From Rhizobium sp. (lineage in GTDB: Bacteria > Pseudomonadota > Alphaproteobacteria > Rhizobiales > Rhizobiaceae), in contig JAQGJP010000071.1 in NCBI GenBank assembly GCA_028290545.1, positions 1-64,000 on the forward strand: a DNA stretch of 64,000 nucleotides, given 5' to 3'. Of the stretch, positions 33,334-46,311 are shown in pieces. Both the position numbers and the translations under genes were made by a program. The notes under the pieces are model-generated. The model was not told the DNA's origin. It made no database searches and was given only the letters and a program-made list of their open reading frames with translations. How positions within the stretch are numbered: the first letter of the stretch is position 1; each line of letters opens with the position of its first letter.

Positions 33334-34188
33334 TCAGCCGCGCTCGAAGATGAAGTTAAGTTTGGTCGTCTCGTTGCGCCGATAGCCGCGCGCTGTCAGA
33401 AGGGCAAGAATGCCATCCTGGGTCGAATCCTTGAACTCGCTGATAACCGCACGCGGCCAGAGGGCTTCTGGCGCAAATTCGAGAAAGTGGCGCAGCACAG
33501 TCTGCTCGTGGCCCTCGATATCCATTTTCAACACATCGACACTGGCAATGCCGCGGGATTGCAACAGCGCCAGCAGTGTCGTGAGCTGGACCTGGGTGGC
33601 AATCCTTCCGCCGCCGGTTTGCTTTGCTTCTGTCACTTCGAGCGTATTGGTGCCGCGCTGCTGGGGATTGATATAGAACTCGGCCATGCCTTCGTGATCG
33701 CTCAACGCAATCTGGCAGAGATCGATGTCCACAAGCGCGTTCGAGCGCTGATTGAAGGTGATGCGGCGGGCCATTTCCGGATCCGGCTCCACGGCAATGA
33801 TCCGCCCTTGGCCGCGCATGCAATGATGGGCCCAGAAACTGTAGACACCGGCATTGGCGCCGACATCCACGAATACGCCGCCGGGTTGCAATAACCTGGC
33901 AATCGTTGCGAATTCTTCCCGGTCGAAAAGCTGCGGTGCTGTGTAGAGCTTCTCTTCGGAAATATTCCCGCGCGGCAGAAGTCGCAGCTTCAACCCCCAG
34001 ATCGTCAGGTCCAGCGGGGTCATGACCTGGTATTTCACCGCTTTGCGGAGTGCCTTCGTCGCCCATGCCAGCGCTGGCGGCATGAGATGCGATAATGCCA
34101 GCCGCGCCGCTATCGCAGGCGAGGGCCTGTAGCGGCCCCAGGGGCTCGCATCATCGAATTCCGGAATGGCGGCCGAGGGTCTTGCCAT
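33334..34188 (-). CDS. FkbM-family methyltransferase
   Basis: 284 residues from ATG 34188 (MARPSAAIPEFDDASPWGRY), which is 4 bp after the stop of the glycosyltransferase gene; the frame opens upstream at 34260 inside that gene. SAM-binding motif FVDVGANAGVYSFWAHHC, then IIAVEPDPEMARRITFNQ and the FkbM tail DVLKMDIEGHEQTVLRHF. FkbM enzymes O-methylate sugars, often in LPS or glycolipids. The location after lpsB and another transferase supports a role in LPS core or O-chain methylation. Confidence 0.87.
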   Translation of the reverse strand: MARPSAAIPEFDDASPWGRYRPSPAIAARLALSHLMPPALAWATKALRKAVKYQVMTPLDLTIWGLKLRLLPRGNISEEKLYTAPQLFDREEFATIARLLQPGGVFVDVGANAGVYSFWAHHCMRGQGRIIAVEPDPEMARRITFNQRSNALVDIDLCQIALSDHEGMAEFYINPQQRGTNTLEVTEAKQTGGGRIATQVQLTTLLALLQSRGIASVDVLKMDIEGHEQTVLRHFLEFAPEALWPRAVISEFKDSTQDGILALLTARGYRRNETTKLNFIFERG

Positions 34189-34192
34189 GGGA

Positions 34193-34987
34193 TTATCGTG
34201 TCCACGCCTGTCTGAGCCAACCGGTATTGCCGATCCGGCGATACCATTTCTGGCCGCCACCTTCGAGCACTTCGCTCATCTTCGGATTGCCGGCAAAGAC
34301 CACGATGCGGGCGCCCTTCGGCAGGGAGGGATCATGGAAAAAGCTCTTGAAATATCGCGGCACGCAGGCGTTCTTGAAACTCACGCACCATTCCCGCGGC
34401 CAGTATTGCAGATGTCCATGCAAAGCGAGCTGGGCGCTCTGGAACTGCTGGGAAATCTCGTAGCCAGCCGTTGCCGCGGCCGGATCGGCGACATAGGCAT
34501 CGAGAATATAGCTGTGTTGCCCGACCTCATACCGAAAGACAGAACTATTGCCGACGGAATGAAGGAAGCGGTCACGCGCCGGATTGAGCTTGCGCAACGG
34601 TTTGGCCCTGAACAGATCGTCATCGCGGATAATCAGGAATGTGCCGGGGTGCTCGAAGAAAGGTTCGAGGTCATCGACAATAACAAGATCCAGATCCAGG
34701 AACAGCGTCGTGCCCTTTAAATCGGCGAGATCGCGGCGGAATAGGCCCAGCTTGCGCCAGCGTCTGTCCCGATGGCCGGCGGGCAAATCGAGATCAGGAA
34801 GTGGAAATGTTTCGACAGCGCTGTCGAGGCCGGCGGTATCGTCGGTAAAGCAGACAAAGCGATGCGGGCGCTTCAAGTGCCGGGCCACGCCGCGTCGCAG
34901 ATTGTTGACATATTCCGCGCCATACATCGATCCCCACTTGATGCAGATCACGTTGACGGCATTTTTGTCATCGATTACGTCCGGCAT
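34193..34987 (-). CDS. Glycosyltransferase (nucleotide-sugar GT-A fold)
   Basis: 264 residues. The N-terminus NAVNVICIKWGSMYGAEYVN and the RWRKLGLFRRDLADLKGTTL block lead to a DxD motif FLDLDLVIVDDLEPF that binds metal and nucleotide sugar. Later segments (SSVFRYEVG, WCVSFKNACVPRYF, ARIVVFAGNPKM) match a rhizobial LPS-type glycosyltransferase family of unknown specificity. It is 57 bp downstream of lpsB and almost touches the FkbM gene. The sugar donor and acceptor are not evident. Confidence 0.82.
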   Translation of the reverse strand: MPDVIDDKNAVNVICIKWGSMYGAEYVNNLRRGVARHLKRPHRFVCFTDDTAGLDSAVETFPLPDLDLPAGHRDRRWRKLGLFRRDLADLKGTTLFLDLDLVIVDDLEPFFEHPGTFLIIRDDDLFRAKPLRKLNPARDRFLHSVGNSSVFRYEVGQHSYILDAYVADPAAATAGYEISQQFQSAQLALHGHLQYWPREWCVSFKNACVPRYFKSFFHDPSLPKGARIVVFAGNPKMSEVLEGGGQKWYRRIGNTGWLRQAWTR

Positions 34988-35044
34988 TTATACCGACAGC
35001 TCCACTTCAGGATTTCCGGCTTGTAGGCCAGCGCATCCAGCGAT

Positions 35045-36094
35045 TCAAGGCGCATTCGCCATTTCATAGACCCGGCGCAAGCCTTCGACCTCATTGCCGA
35101 TGTCGAAAGCCTGCCGGACATGTGCGAGTGCGTTCTGGCCATGCCGCTTGGCGCGGTCGGGATCGGCGAGATAGGGTTCGATCGCATTCCGCAGTGCGTC
35201 ACCATCGCCGGCGGGTGCCACCATGCCGGTCCGGCCCGGCACGACCATTTCGGCATAGGCGCCGGCGTCGCTGGTGACGACTGCCGTGGACGATGCCATG
35301 GCCTCCAGCGGCGTCAGGCCGAACCCTTCGTTGCGGGATGGGGCGACGAACAGAGAGAAACGCCTATACCAGACCTTGATATCATCGACCTCACCCAGGA
35401 AAAGGATGCGCTCGGCGAGCCCGGCTTTTTCGATTTTCGACTTGAGCTGGTCGGCGAAGGCCTGATGTTCCGGCGTTACCCGGCCAGCGATGATGGCGGT
35501 CCACGGGGCATAATGAGGCAGCAGCGCGATCATCGCATCGACAAAGAGATCGGTACCCTTCTGATGCCTTACGCGGCCGGAGCAGCCGATCGCATAGCGG
35601 CCCGGAAGCCCTGCGGCAGAGAAGCGGTCATCGGCGCTTTCCGCCGGATGAAACAATGCGGTATCGATGCCGTGCATGACAACCGTATGCGGTACATCAA
35701 GGAACGAACCGGATCGCGCGCTGGTCGCCACGACCTGATCCATCCGGCCTATCAGCCATTTGGTGTAACGGGTGTGGCGGCGCTGAGCGGCCGATGTGAA
35801 GACCAGCCGCAACGGCATGCGCAGCACGTCGCGAAGCAGGACGCCCACCACCATTTCATTGTTGCGCCGTGCATGCCATATGCGCTGGCGACCGCTTGCG
35901 GGCCGTTTCCAGCACTTGAGCAGATCGAGGAATGCCATCTTCGGCAGGTGATCCGGCAGGCCCGGGCCGAGCGTGGCGATCCTGACCCCCGCTTTGGCCT
36001 GCCGTGGAATAAGCTGGATGACAGTCGAGGTGACGCCTGAAAGCCGCTGTTTGAAATGCGGCGCAATCACCTCGATATCGCTTGTGGAAGGCAT
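35045..36094 (-). CDS. lpsB: LPS core glycosyltransferase LpsB
   Basis: 349 residues, GT-B fold of family 4. The C-terminal donor-binding E-x7-E motif is SRNEGFGLTPLEAMA; upstream are IGCSGRVRHQKGTDLFVDA and VVMHGIDTALFHP. Sinorhizobium and Rhizobium lpsB/lpcC encode a mannosyltransferase of the LPS core, lie next to greA and have this length. Here the ATG overlaps the greA stop by one base, so the two are coupled. Loss of lpsB in relatives truncates LPS and impairs symbiosis. Specificity is inferred from synteny and length. Confidence 0.85.
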   Translation of the reverse strand: MPSTSDIEVIAPHFKQRLSGVTSTVIQLIPRQAKAGVRIATLGPGLPDHLPKMAFLDLLKCWKRPASGRQRIWHARRNNEMVVGVLLRDVLRMPLRLVFTSAAQRRHTRYTKWLIGRMDQVVATSARSGSFLDVPHTVVMHGIDTALFHPAESADDRFSAAGLPGRYAIGCSGRVRHQKGTDLFVDAMIALLPHYAPWTAIIAGRVTPEHQAFADQLKSKIEKAGLAERILFLGEVDDIKVWYRRFSLFVAPSRNEGFGLTPLEAMASSTAVVTSDAGAYAEMVVPGRTGMVAPAGDGDALRNAIEPYLADPDRAKRHGQNALAHVRQAFDIGNEVEGLRRVYEMANAP

Positions 36095-36570
36095 CAGCCC
36101 CAGGTGACGCCGATGATTTCGTAGGCTTTGGAGCCGCCGGGCGCGTTGACTTCGATGGAATCGCCGACTTCCTTGCCGATCATCGCGCGGGCGATCGGAG
36201 ACGAGATCGAGATACGGCCATCCTTGACGTCGGCTTCCTGGTCGCCGACAATCTGGTAATTCCTCTCTTCCTCGGTGTCCTCGTCGATCAGTTTGACGCG
36301 GGCGCCGAACTTGATCTTGGTTCCGGACATCTTCGAGAGATCGATGACTTCGGCCCGGGCGATATAATCCTCGAGCTCGCCGACCCGGCCTTCATTATGG
36401 CTCTGGGCTTCCTTCGCGGCATGATACTCGGCATTTTCCGACAGGTCGCCATGGGCGCGCGCTTCCGCGATCGCCTCGATGATCCGCGGACGCTCTTCCT
36501 GCTGACGCCAGCGAAGCTCCTCGTTCAGCTTGACAAAGCCACTTTGTGTCATCGGTACTTTTTCTACCAT
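36094..36570 (-). CDS. greA: Transcription elongation factor GreA
   Basis: 158 residues from ATG 36570 ([20 protein letters not shown]), the exact usual length. The N-terminal coiled coil has the acidic tip [15 protein letters not shown], which reaches into the RNA polymerase channel and stimulates cleavage of backtracked RNA; the C-terminal domain has the [14 protein letters not shown] and [14 protein letters not shown] segments. A ribosome site (AAGGAC) supports this start. Two hairpins in the leader (36593-36653) may regulate it. It begins the LPS gene run. Confidence 0.95.
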   Translation of the reverse strand: MVEKVPMTQSGFVKLNEELRWRQQEERPRIIEAIAEARAHGDLSENAEYHAAKEAQSHNEGRVGELEDYIARAEVIDLSKMSGTKIKFGARVKLIDEDTEEERNYQIVGDQEADVKDGRISISSPIARAMIGKEVGDSIEVNAPGGSKAYEIIGVTWG

Positions 36571-36592
36571 TTCCATCGTCCTTAGTATTTCG

Positions 36593-36653
36593 GTGCCCAA
36601 TCCAACCGGGCACAAAAAGAAAACGGTCCCAGAAGTGTGAACTTCAGAACCGT
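36593..36653 (-). promoter_or_regulatory. Two hairpins in the greA leader, first with a U-rich tail
   Basis: On the minus strand the first hairpin (36653-36623, ACGGT...ACCGT with inner GAAGT/ACTTC) is followed by TTTCTTTTT (36622-36614), a terminator-like form. Then comes GTGCCC-N9-GGGCAC (36613-36593), 23 bp before the start codon. This could terminate most transcripts before greA, as in the greA leader (GraL) of Escherichia coli. Confidence 0.55.
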
Positions 36654-36797
36654 CGCAAACCAATAAAAGCGTTATAGCAGAGTTGAGTTTCAAATTGCGA
36701 GAAAATTCTTTGAGGCGCTCGCTTGCCCCGCGCGACAGCCGGTCATAATATTCTGCCGAACGGGCTGGAAATGCCCTTGTAGAGCCCGGAGTACACG

Positions 36798-37349
36798 ATG
36801 CTGACGGTCTTCCTGTATATTCTTGTCATTGCGCTGCTTCTCGTGCTCGTGCTGGTCATTTTCGCGATGACCAAACCGAACGAGTTCGCGGTCCGCCGGT
36901 CGATTTCCATCCATGCGGCGCCGGAGCGCGTCTATTCCCTGATCGCGGATTTCCGTGAATGGCCGAAATGGTCGCCGTGGGAAAAGCTCGATCCCGACAT
37001 GCGAAAGACGTTGAGCGGCGCAGAAATTGGCCGCGGCGCGGTTTATGAATGGGACGGCAACAAGAAGGCCGGCGCCGGTCGCATGGAGATCGTTGACGCG
37101 GTGCCACCGTCGCGTATCGACATCAAGCTGAGTTTCTTCAAGCCGTTCCGGGCGGAAAACAAGACGTTGTTCACCCTCGTTCCGGCCGGCGACGGCACCA
37201 ATGTCAGCTGGGAGATGAGCGGGATCAACAACCTGATGTTCAAGATCATGGGCATCGTCATGAACATGGACAAGATGATCGGCCGCGATTTTGAAAAAGG
37301 ACTCGCGGCGATGAAGGCTGAAGCCGAGAAACCGGCGTCCCCGGCCTGA
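36798..37349 (+). CDS. SRPBCC-family membrane-anchored protein
   Basis: 183 residues. An N-terminal helix ([20 protein letters not shown]) is followed by an SRPBCC (START/polyketide cyclase-like) domain: [32 protein letters not shown] and the C-terminal helix [20 protein letters not shown]. Such domains bind hydrophobic ligands; here the protein would sit on the membrane. It is a single plus-strand gene between greA and carB. The ligand and partners are unknown. Confidence 0.85.
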   Translation: MLTVFLYILVIALLLVLVLVIFAMTKPNEFAVRRSISIHAAPERVYSLIADFREWPKWSPWEKLDPDMRKTLSGAEIGRGAVYEWDGNKKAGAGRMEIVDAVPPSRIDIKLSFFKPFRAENKTLFTLVPAGDGTNVSWEMSGINNLMFKIMGIVMNMDKMIGRDFEKGLAAMKAEAEKPASPA

Positions 37350-37405
37350 TTGCGGGAAGAATCACCGCGATCGACCCGCGGGTATCGCCCGCCGGTCAAT
37401 TTCGC

Positions 37406-40894
<3,489 letters not shown>

Positions 40895-41005
40895 TTGGGC
40901 TCCGTCTTTTTGCCTGCGGCAAAGCCCGGCTCACGGTTTGATACCGGCCGGTGCGCAAGCTCTGGGTCTCTTAAGGCTAGAAGCGGCTTATAGGGAAATG
41001 TTTTG

Positions 41006-41037
41006 CCGAACGGAACCCCGTTCGGCCAAGTTTTTTG
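41006..41037 (+). terminator. Plus-strand terminator upstream of carB
   Basis: GCCGAACGG-AACC-CCGTTCGGC (9-bp stem) followed by CAAG and six T on the plus strand. No plus-strand gene precedes it. It lies about 110 bp upstream of the carB start. Confidence 0.6.
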
Positions 41038-41110
41038 GTGAATTCACCACGTAGGAGAATTTGCCGGATTTGCGATGCCGGAGGCGGCCGCTGTCCAGCA
41101 CTGGGCCTAC

Positions 41111-41425
41111 TTAGGGAACCTTGCCATCGTATGTCAGGTCCAGAATTGCCTCTCCGGATATGGCGTCGGTGACACCGAGGTCTTGTCCGAATTCGGCCAG
41201 GGTGTGACGAAAGCTATCGAGATTGCCCAACATTTTCGGCCGGGCAGCGACGATGTGCTCGAACGTGTCCCATTCGCCTATGGAAAAGTAGTCGCCGCTT
41301 GCCGACTTGGCCAGCGCGAAATGTCTCAACCCTTCAAACTCGCGGACAATGTTGCAGAAAAGCGTTTGGAACTCCTCGTGCCGGCCTTCTTTCGGTCGGA
41401 ACCGGACTACAGTGTATGCCGTCAT
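41111..41425 (-). CDS. Small ABM/dimeric alpha-beta barrel protein
   Basis: 104 residues from ATG 41425 (MTAYTVVRFRPKEGRHEEFQ), preceded by GGGAGG. The composition and pattern (VVRFRPKEGRHEEFQTLFCN, FSIGEWDTFEHIVAARPKML) match the antibiotic-biosynthesis-monooxygenase-like ferredoxin fold that dimerises to a beta barrel. Members range from true monooxygenases to proteins without known activity. The frame upstream to 41626 overlaps the chemoreceptor gene and is not needed. A perfect palindrome GGTGAATTCACC lies 63 bp downstream of its stop. Confidence 0.75.
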   Translation of the reverse strand: MTAYTVVRFRPKEGRHEEFQTLFCNIVREFEGLRHFALAKSASGDYFSIGEWDTFEHIVAARPKMLGNLDSFRHTLAEFGQDLGVTDAISGEAILDLTYDGKVP

Positions 41426-41562
41426 GCTTCCCTCCCAGGCAGCTTTATCGGGTATACTCGCGAGATTGTTGTAGCATTTCGGAATAGAAATCGCACGTGT
41501 AAAACGCATGTATCTCATGCGTCCGCTGGAGTTCGCCGGCCTCAGGTGGTCACAAACAGAAA

Positions 41563-41582
41563 CGGCGGGGAAAACCCCGCCG
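41563..41582 (-). terminator. Hairpin downstream of the chemoreceptor gene
   Basis: CGGCGGGG-AAAA-CCCCGCCG is an 8-bp perfect stem; on the minus strand it is followed by TTTCTGTTTG. It lies 28 bp past the chemoreceptor stop. Confidence 0.6.
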
Positions 41583-41610
41583 CTCGATGTGACGACCCAA
41601 TGGTCCGGTT

Positions 41611-44004
41611 TCAGAATTCTTCCCAATCGCCACCCGAGGGCGCGGCCGCGGGTTTGGCGTTGAAGGCGGCGGCAACCTTGTTGCCGAGCGCGCGGGCAGG
41701 CGAGGGCGCCGGCCGTGCGTGAGTGGCAGCGGCGACCGGGGTGCTTGTCCGGGCCATCGGTCTTGCGGCTGGCTGTGGTGCCGGGCGCGGCGCGGAACGG
41801 ACGCTGGCGGTATGGGGCGGATAAGCGCTCTTGGCGCCGCTGCCGAGATTGAACTGGCCGAGACGCCCGGACAGCGACGTGACTTCGCTCACCAGCGTGT
41901 GCGAGGCGGCGTTGGATTCCTCGACCATGGCGGCGTTCTGCTGGGTTGCCTGGTCCATCTGGTTGACGGCCGAGTTGATTTCCTGCAGGCCCGTCGATTG
42001 CTCGCGGGCGGCCTGGACGATCGCCACGACATTGCTGTTGATCTCCTGCACTTCCGCCACGATGGTTTCGAGCGCAGTTCCCGTCTGGCCGACGAGGCCG
42101 ACACCGCGCTTGACCTGTTCGCCGGAAGCGGTGATCAGGCTCTTGATCTCCTTGGCGGCATTTGCAGAACGCTGGGCAAGCTCGCGCACTTCCTGTGCGA
42201 CGACCGCGAAGCCCTTGCCGGCTTCACCGGCGCGCGCCGCTTCGACGCCGGCATTCAGCGCCAGCAGGTTGGTCTGGAAGGCGATCTCGTCGATCACGCC
42301 GATGATGTTGGAAATCGACTGCGAGGACTGTTCGATCGCACTCATCGCCTGCACGGCATCGCGGACGATCTCGCCGGATTTCTCCGCACCCTGCTTGGTA
42401 CGGCCGACGAGGTTGCCGGCTTCCTCGGCGCGGCTGGTCGAATCCTTGACCGATGTGGTGATCTGCTCCAGTGCCGCCGCAGTCTGTTCCACGGAGGCTG
42501 CCTGCTGCTCGGTGCGGCGGGCAAGATTGTCGGCGGCGACACGGATTTCTTCCGAACCGGACTGGATGGCGGCGGCGTTCTCCGAAAACGAGACCATCGC
42601 GGCCTGCAGCTTCTCGATCGAGCCGTTGAAGTTGGAACGGATCTCATCAAGTGCCGACGTGAACGGACGTTCGAGACGCACGGTCATGTCGCCATCGGAT
42701 AGTCGGGCGAGGCCACCGGCCAGTTCGCCGACCGCAAATTTGACATCCGCTTCCTGAGCGCTGCTCATGCGGGCGCGTTCGGCGCGTTCGGCATCCTGGG
42801 CTGCGCGGCTGGCTTCTGCATCCTTTTCCAGTGCGACCTTGTGGCGGTTGCTTTCAAGCAGAATGCCGAGCGAGCGGGAAAGATCGCCGATCTCGTCCTT
42901 GGTGTCCTTGTCCTTCAGAACCACGTCCAGGCGGCCGTTGGCGATCTGGTCGGTCTCGCCGATGACGTTGGAGATGCGGCTGATGAACCTGCGGGCGATC
43001 AGCCAGCCGGCCAGGCCGAGCAGCAGGGTTGCAAGCGCAGTGACGATGGCAGCGCTCCAGGCCATGTTATAGAGCTGCGCGAAAACCGTGGATTTCGGCA
43101 CGGATATGATTGCGTACCAGGTCAGATCGGATGTCAGCTTCACAGGATAGGCGATGGAAAAGGATTTAACGCCATCCTCGCTGGTGATTTCTTGTTCGAT
43201 TCCCGGATTGGCAATCAGCAGATCCCATCCCTTGGCCTTGTCTCCGACATTCTTCAACGTCTTGCCGGCCAGCGTCGCGTCCGGGTGGCTGATGATGTTG
43301 CCGGCTCCTGTAACGAGCCCGAGATAACCCGTGTCCATTGGCTTGACGGCGGAAAGCGCCTTGTTTGTAGCGGCAAGCGAAATGTCCATACCCGCCACGC
43401 CGACCGACTTTCCGCCGATCTCGACGGGTACGACGATCGAGGTCATCAATACGTCCTTGCCGCCGACCGCATAGACATAGGGTTCGACGACGACCGTCTT
43501 CTGCGTGTCGTGGGCAAGAATATAATAATCACCCGCGCCCGGAACCGTATAGTCCACCAGCGCCTCATGAGCGATCTTGTCACCAGTGCGGACCCAGTAG
43601 GGAACGTAGCGTCCCGTTGCGTCGTGACCTTCCTTGCCGACATAGTCCTTGTCCTTGCCATCGAAGGCATCGGGATCCCAGCCGGTCCACAGGCCGAGCG
43701 CCATCGGATTGTCCTCAAGCATGGCTTTCAGGAGAGCGTCCGCCTGCGTCCGGCTGGGGCTACCGCTTTTCTTCATCGTCGCCAGCGCGGTCTCAAGATT
43801 CTTGACGATCTGGACACCACGCTCCATCGACTTCTCGATGTCGGCGGCGTTGGAGCTTGCGATCTGCCGCATTTGCCCGAGACTGCCGTCGCGAATGTTG
43901 TCGTAGGCAATCGTAAACAGCACACCGGCTGCGGCGATTGTCGCAACGACGCCGCATGCGGCAACGGAAAAGATATTGCGGCTGGTGGCCGATTTGAACA
44001 GCAT
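41611..44004 (-). CDS. Methyl-accepting chemotaxis protein with Cache sensor and C-terminal DWEEF tail
   Basis: 797 residues. TM1 ~10-32; periplasmic dCache-type sensor ~35-310 ([52 protein letters not shown]); TM2 ~315-340; HAMP ~340-400; methyl-accepting signalling domain ~470-720 with the strictly conserved hairpin [20 protein letters not shown]. An Ala/Pro-rich linker ends in GGDWEEF, a pentapeptide like the NWETF tether that recruits CheR and CheB. So this receptor probably adapts strongly. The ligand is unknown; dCache receptors of rhizobia often bind amino or carboxylic acids. Confidence 0.92.
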   Translation of the reverse strand: MLFKSATSRNIFSVAACGVVATIAAAGVLFTIAYDNIRDGSLGQMRQIASSNAADIEKSMERGVQIVKNLETALATMKKSGSPSRTQADALLKAMLEDNPMALGLWTGWDPDAFDGKDKDYVGKEGHDATGRYVPYWVRTGDKIAHEALVDYTVPGAGDYYILAHDTQKTVVVEPYVYAVGGKDVLMTSIVVPVEIGGKSVGVAGMDISLAATNKALSAVKPMDTGYLGLVTGAGNIISHPDATLAGKTLKNVGDKAKGWDLLIANPGIEQEITSEDGVKSFSIAYPVKLTSDLTWYAIISVPKSTVFAQLYNMAWSAAIVTALATLLLGLAGWLIARRFISRISNVIGETDQIANGRLDVVLKDKDTKDEIGDLSRSLGILLESNRHKVALEKDAEASRAAQDAERAERARMSSAQEADVKFAVGELAGGLARLSDGDMTVRLERPFTSALDEIRSNFNGSIEKLQAAMVSFSENAAAIQSGSEEIRVAADNLARRTEQQAASVEQTAAALEQITTSVKDSTSRAEEAGNLVGRTKQGAEKSGEIVRDAVQAMSAIEQSSQSISNIIGVIDEIAFQTNLLALNAGVEAARAGEAGKGFAVVAQEVRELAQRSANAAKEIKSLITASGEQVKRGVGLVGQTGTALETIVAEVQEINSNVVAIVQAAREQSTGLQEINSAVNQMDQATQQNAAMVEESNAASHTLVSEVTSLSGRLGQFNLGSGAKSAYPPHTASVRSAPRPAPQPAARPMARTSTPVAAATHARPAPSPARALGNKVAAAFNAKPAAAPSGGDWEEF

Positions 44005-44305
44005 GCGTATTCCCTCCTAGTCGATCCCTTTCGGGAAAACGATCACCCCAATCGCTTCTCCGAATCCCATGTCTCGAACAATTCCCGGGCGGCCGGATGA
44101 GGCCGCAGAGACTGCTTAAACTTTATGCAAAATACGGGGGTTGAATTAATATATTATTTATTTTCCGCAGGCGAATTTCGCGATGATCAATTGAAGAAAA
44201 ATACACCAATTCGGTGGGTTGTTCGTGCTAATCGCCAACCGAATCGCTGCCGCCGAAAGCTTCAACTGTCGGCGGCTCAACGGTTCATGCTCTGAGTACG
44301 CGTCG
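44005..44305. other. Intergenic region upstream of the chemoreceptor gene
   Basis: 301 bp. The part near 44110-44215 is AT-rich (TTGAATTAATATATTATTTATT) and is the likely chemoreceptor promoter region. An inverted repeat GCCGCCGA / TCGGCGGC near 44248-44276, without T-run, may end the alcohol dehydrogenase transcript. No gene seen. Confidence 0.4.
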
Positions 44306-45334
44306 TTATCGCTGGCGAGGAATGACCAGCACTTTCACCTCGCCGGGAGCGGGCGGATTGCGGACTACCTCGGGAGCCTCATCAAGCGAAATTTCGCGCG
44401 AAATCAATTTGTCGAGTTCGATGACACCGGAGGCCACGAGATCGGCAGCGCGACGATGGACGAAGGGGTTGATGAAGGAACCGAGCACGCGCAGTTCCCG
44501 GAAGAGAATGTCGAAAGGTTCAAGCTCGACCTTGGCCCCCTGCGCCATGACGCCGAGAATGACGACCGTGCCGCCGGCCTTTGCCAGCCGTGTCGTCTGC
44601 TGCACGGTTTCGGCGACGCCCGCGCACTCGATCACCACATCGACGCCGCCCGGCACGAGCCCATCAGGGCCGGTGATTTCCTCAATGATATCCGACGAGC
44701 TGGGATCGACGCTGGACGTTGCGCCGAGCTCTTCCGCAAGCTTGCGCTTCGACGCCTGACGGGTGGAAAGGATAACGGTCGTGGCCCCTGCAAGTCTTGC
44801 CAGTTGCACGGTCAGCAGGCCGATGACACCGCCACCGAGCACCACCACCGATGAGCCTGCCTTGATTTCGGCCATATCGATGCCGTGCAGGCAGCAGGCC
44901 AGCGGCTCGCAAAAGGCGCCATGCGTGGGCTTGAGACTGAGCGGGATGCCGAAGGCCTGTTTCTGCGGCACGATCACGTGTTCCGCAAATCCGCCATCCC
45001 GGTGAATGCCGATGGCGCGCAGGTTGCGGCAGAGATTGACTTTGCCTGCCATGCATTGCGGGCAGCGGCCGCAGGATATATTGGGGTCGCCGGTGATCCG
45101 GTCGCCAAGCCGGAAACCTTTCACGTCATCGCCCATCGCTTCGATGATGCCGCAGAACTCGTGGCCGAGCGTCACCGGCGGCGTCGAGGGAAACTCACCG
45201 TGCAGCAGGTGCCGGTCGGTGCCGCAGATGCCGCAGGCCTCCACCCGGACCAGGAGCTCGTCCGGCCCCGGAGCGGGTTTTTTGACATCGCGGACAAACA
45301 GATTGCCGATCGATTCCAGCCGCATAGCCTTCAT
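44306..45334 (-). CDS. Zinc-dependent alcohol/sorbitol-type dehydrogenase
   Basis: 342 residues from ATG 45334 (MKAMRLESIGNLFVRDVKKP), preceded by GGGAGGAG. Medium-chain dehydrogenase: catalytic zinc ligands in ACGICGTDRHLLHG and LGHEFCG, structural zinc lobe CGRCPQCMAGKVNLC, and NAD-binding VVLGGGVIGLLTVQLARLAG. It resembles sorbitol, galactitol or threonine dehydrogenases; the substrate cannot be set from sequence alone. It is 66 bp from the LytTR regulator upstream on the same strand. A second member of the family, tdh, is at 60407. Confidence 0.85.
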   Translation of the reverse strand: MKAMRLESIGNLFVRDVKKPAPGPDELLVRVEACGICGTDRHLLHGEFPSTPPVTLGHEFCGIIEAMGDDVKGFRLGDRITGDPNISCGRCPQCMAGKVNLCRNLRAIGIHRDGGFAEHVIVPQKQAFGIPLSLKPTHGAFCEPLACCLHGIDMAEIKAGSSVVVLGGGVIGLLTVQLARLAGATTVILSTRQASKRKLAEELGATSSVDPSSSDIIEEITGPDGLVPGGVDVVIECAGVAETVQQTTRLAKAGGTVVILGVMAQGAKVELEPFDILFRELRVLGSFINPFVHRRAADLVASGVIELDKLISREISLDEAPEVVRNPPAPGEVKVLVIPRQR

Positions 45335-45400
45335 GAAATCACTCCTCCCAGATGATTGAGCCGACATAGTTGCATATGCCGTAGAAGCTGTCATCCGCCT

Positions 45401-46219
45401 TCAGCCGAAGCGCGCGCGCACCTCGGCGGCATGGGTCCGGCTCACCGGTATCCCCGAGCCGTCGGTGAGCAGCAGCGTCAGCTTGCCATTCGCGCGGTCC
45501 AGCCCGGCGACAAAATCGTCCGCAACCCAATGCGAGCGGTGCACCTGCAGTCCGGCGGTGCTGCCAGTCTCACGCACGGCATCGGAGAACCGCAACAGGA
45601 TCAGTTCCGTCGCTTTTGTGGTCGTGACCAGCGTGTAATGATCCTCGACGGCAAGACGCAGCAACGGCCCGCGATTCTCCGGCTTGAGACGCTGAAGCAG
45701 CGGGGCCGCAGCGGTAGGGGACACGACCGGTACGGCTGCCGTCGTTGGTGCATCAGCGGTTTCTAATGCAGGTAAGGCTGGAAACCGCTCGGCCGACATC
45801 GTCATGAAAGTGATGACACAGAAAATCATGCAGAGCGGCACCGTCAATATGATTTCGGTGGCGAGGCTGGCGGGATCGGGAATGCGGCCGAACGATGCGA
45901 ACTGTATTGATTGCGTGATCACGCCGATGGGGATAGCGGCGAAGATCGATCCGATCATCATCCGCCACAACATGCTGGCGAGATGGTCCTTCAGCAGCAC
46001 GTCACCGAGCACCGAGAATATGAGCGCCACCGACCATGCCGCCGCATGCAGGATGAACCAGTACCCAAGACGCGGCAGGAAGCGCAACTGCTCCATCGTC
46101 CCGAACGGGCCGGTGAAGGCGAACAGCAGGACGACGGCGGCAAATGTCAGCCAGAGGTTCCGGGAGCCAGCGAAGCCCTGCAATTGACGAAGCGTGGAAT
46201 GCAATATGCCGTTGTTCAC
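45401..46219 (-). CDS. Membrane-bound LytTR-domain transcriptional regulator
   Basis: 272 residues from a GTG at 46219, preceded by GGGAAG. Four hydrophobic helices in the N-terminal half (LWLTFAAVVLLFAFTGPFG, YWFILHAAAWSVALIFSVLG, MIGSIFAAIPIGVITQSI, EIILTVPLCMIFCVITFM). A linker follows, then a C-terminal LytTR DNA-binding domain (RLAVEDHYTLVTTTKATELI, GLQVHRSHWVADDFV, DGSGIPVSRTHAAEVRARF). There is no kinase or receiver domain, so a membrane signal probably acts directly on the DNA-binding part. It may control the dehydrogenase gene downstream. Confidence 0.85.
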   Translation of the reverse strand: MNNGILHSTLRQLQGFAGSRNLWLTFAAVVLLFAFTGPFGTMEQLRFLPRLGYWFILHAAAWSVALIFSVLGDVLLKDHLASMLWRMMIGSIFAAIPIGVITQSIQFASFGRIPDPASLATEIILTVPLCMIFCVITFMTMSAERFPALPALETADAPTTAAVPVVSPTAAAPLLQRLKPENRGPLLRLAVEDHYTLVTTTKATELILLRFSDAVRETGSTAGLQVHRSHWVADDFVAGLDRANGKLTLLLTDGSGIPVSRTHAAEVRARFG

Positions 46220-46311
46220 GAACTTCCCCAGTCAAGTCACGCATATCAGTTTGATCCGGAACCACAATTGAGCGATTGAGCCCATGAATTCAACTCTTTA
46301 AAGAACAGCCG

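Noticed and set aside
34838-35038. Short frames between the glycosyltransferase and lpsB as extra genes
   Set aside because: The gap is only 57 bp and the frames overlap real genes on the other strand.
41037-41048. GGTGAATTCACC palindrome as a terminator
   Set aside because: A palindrome without loop and without a T-run; it may be a protein site but nothing supports this.
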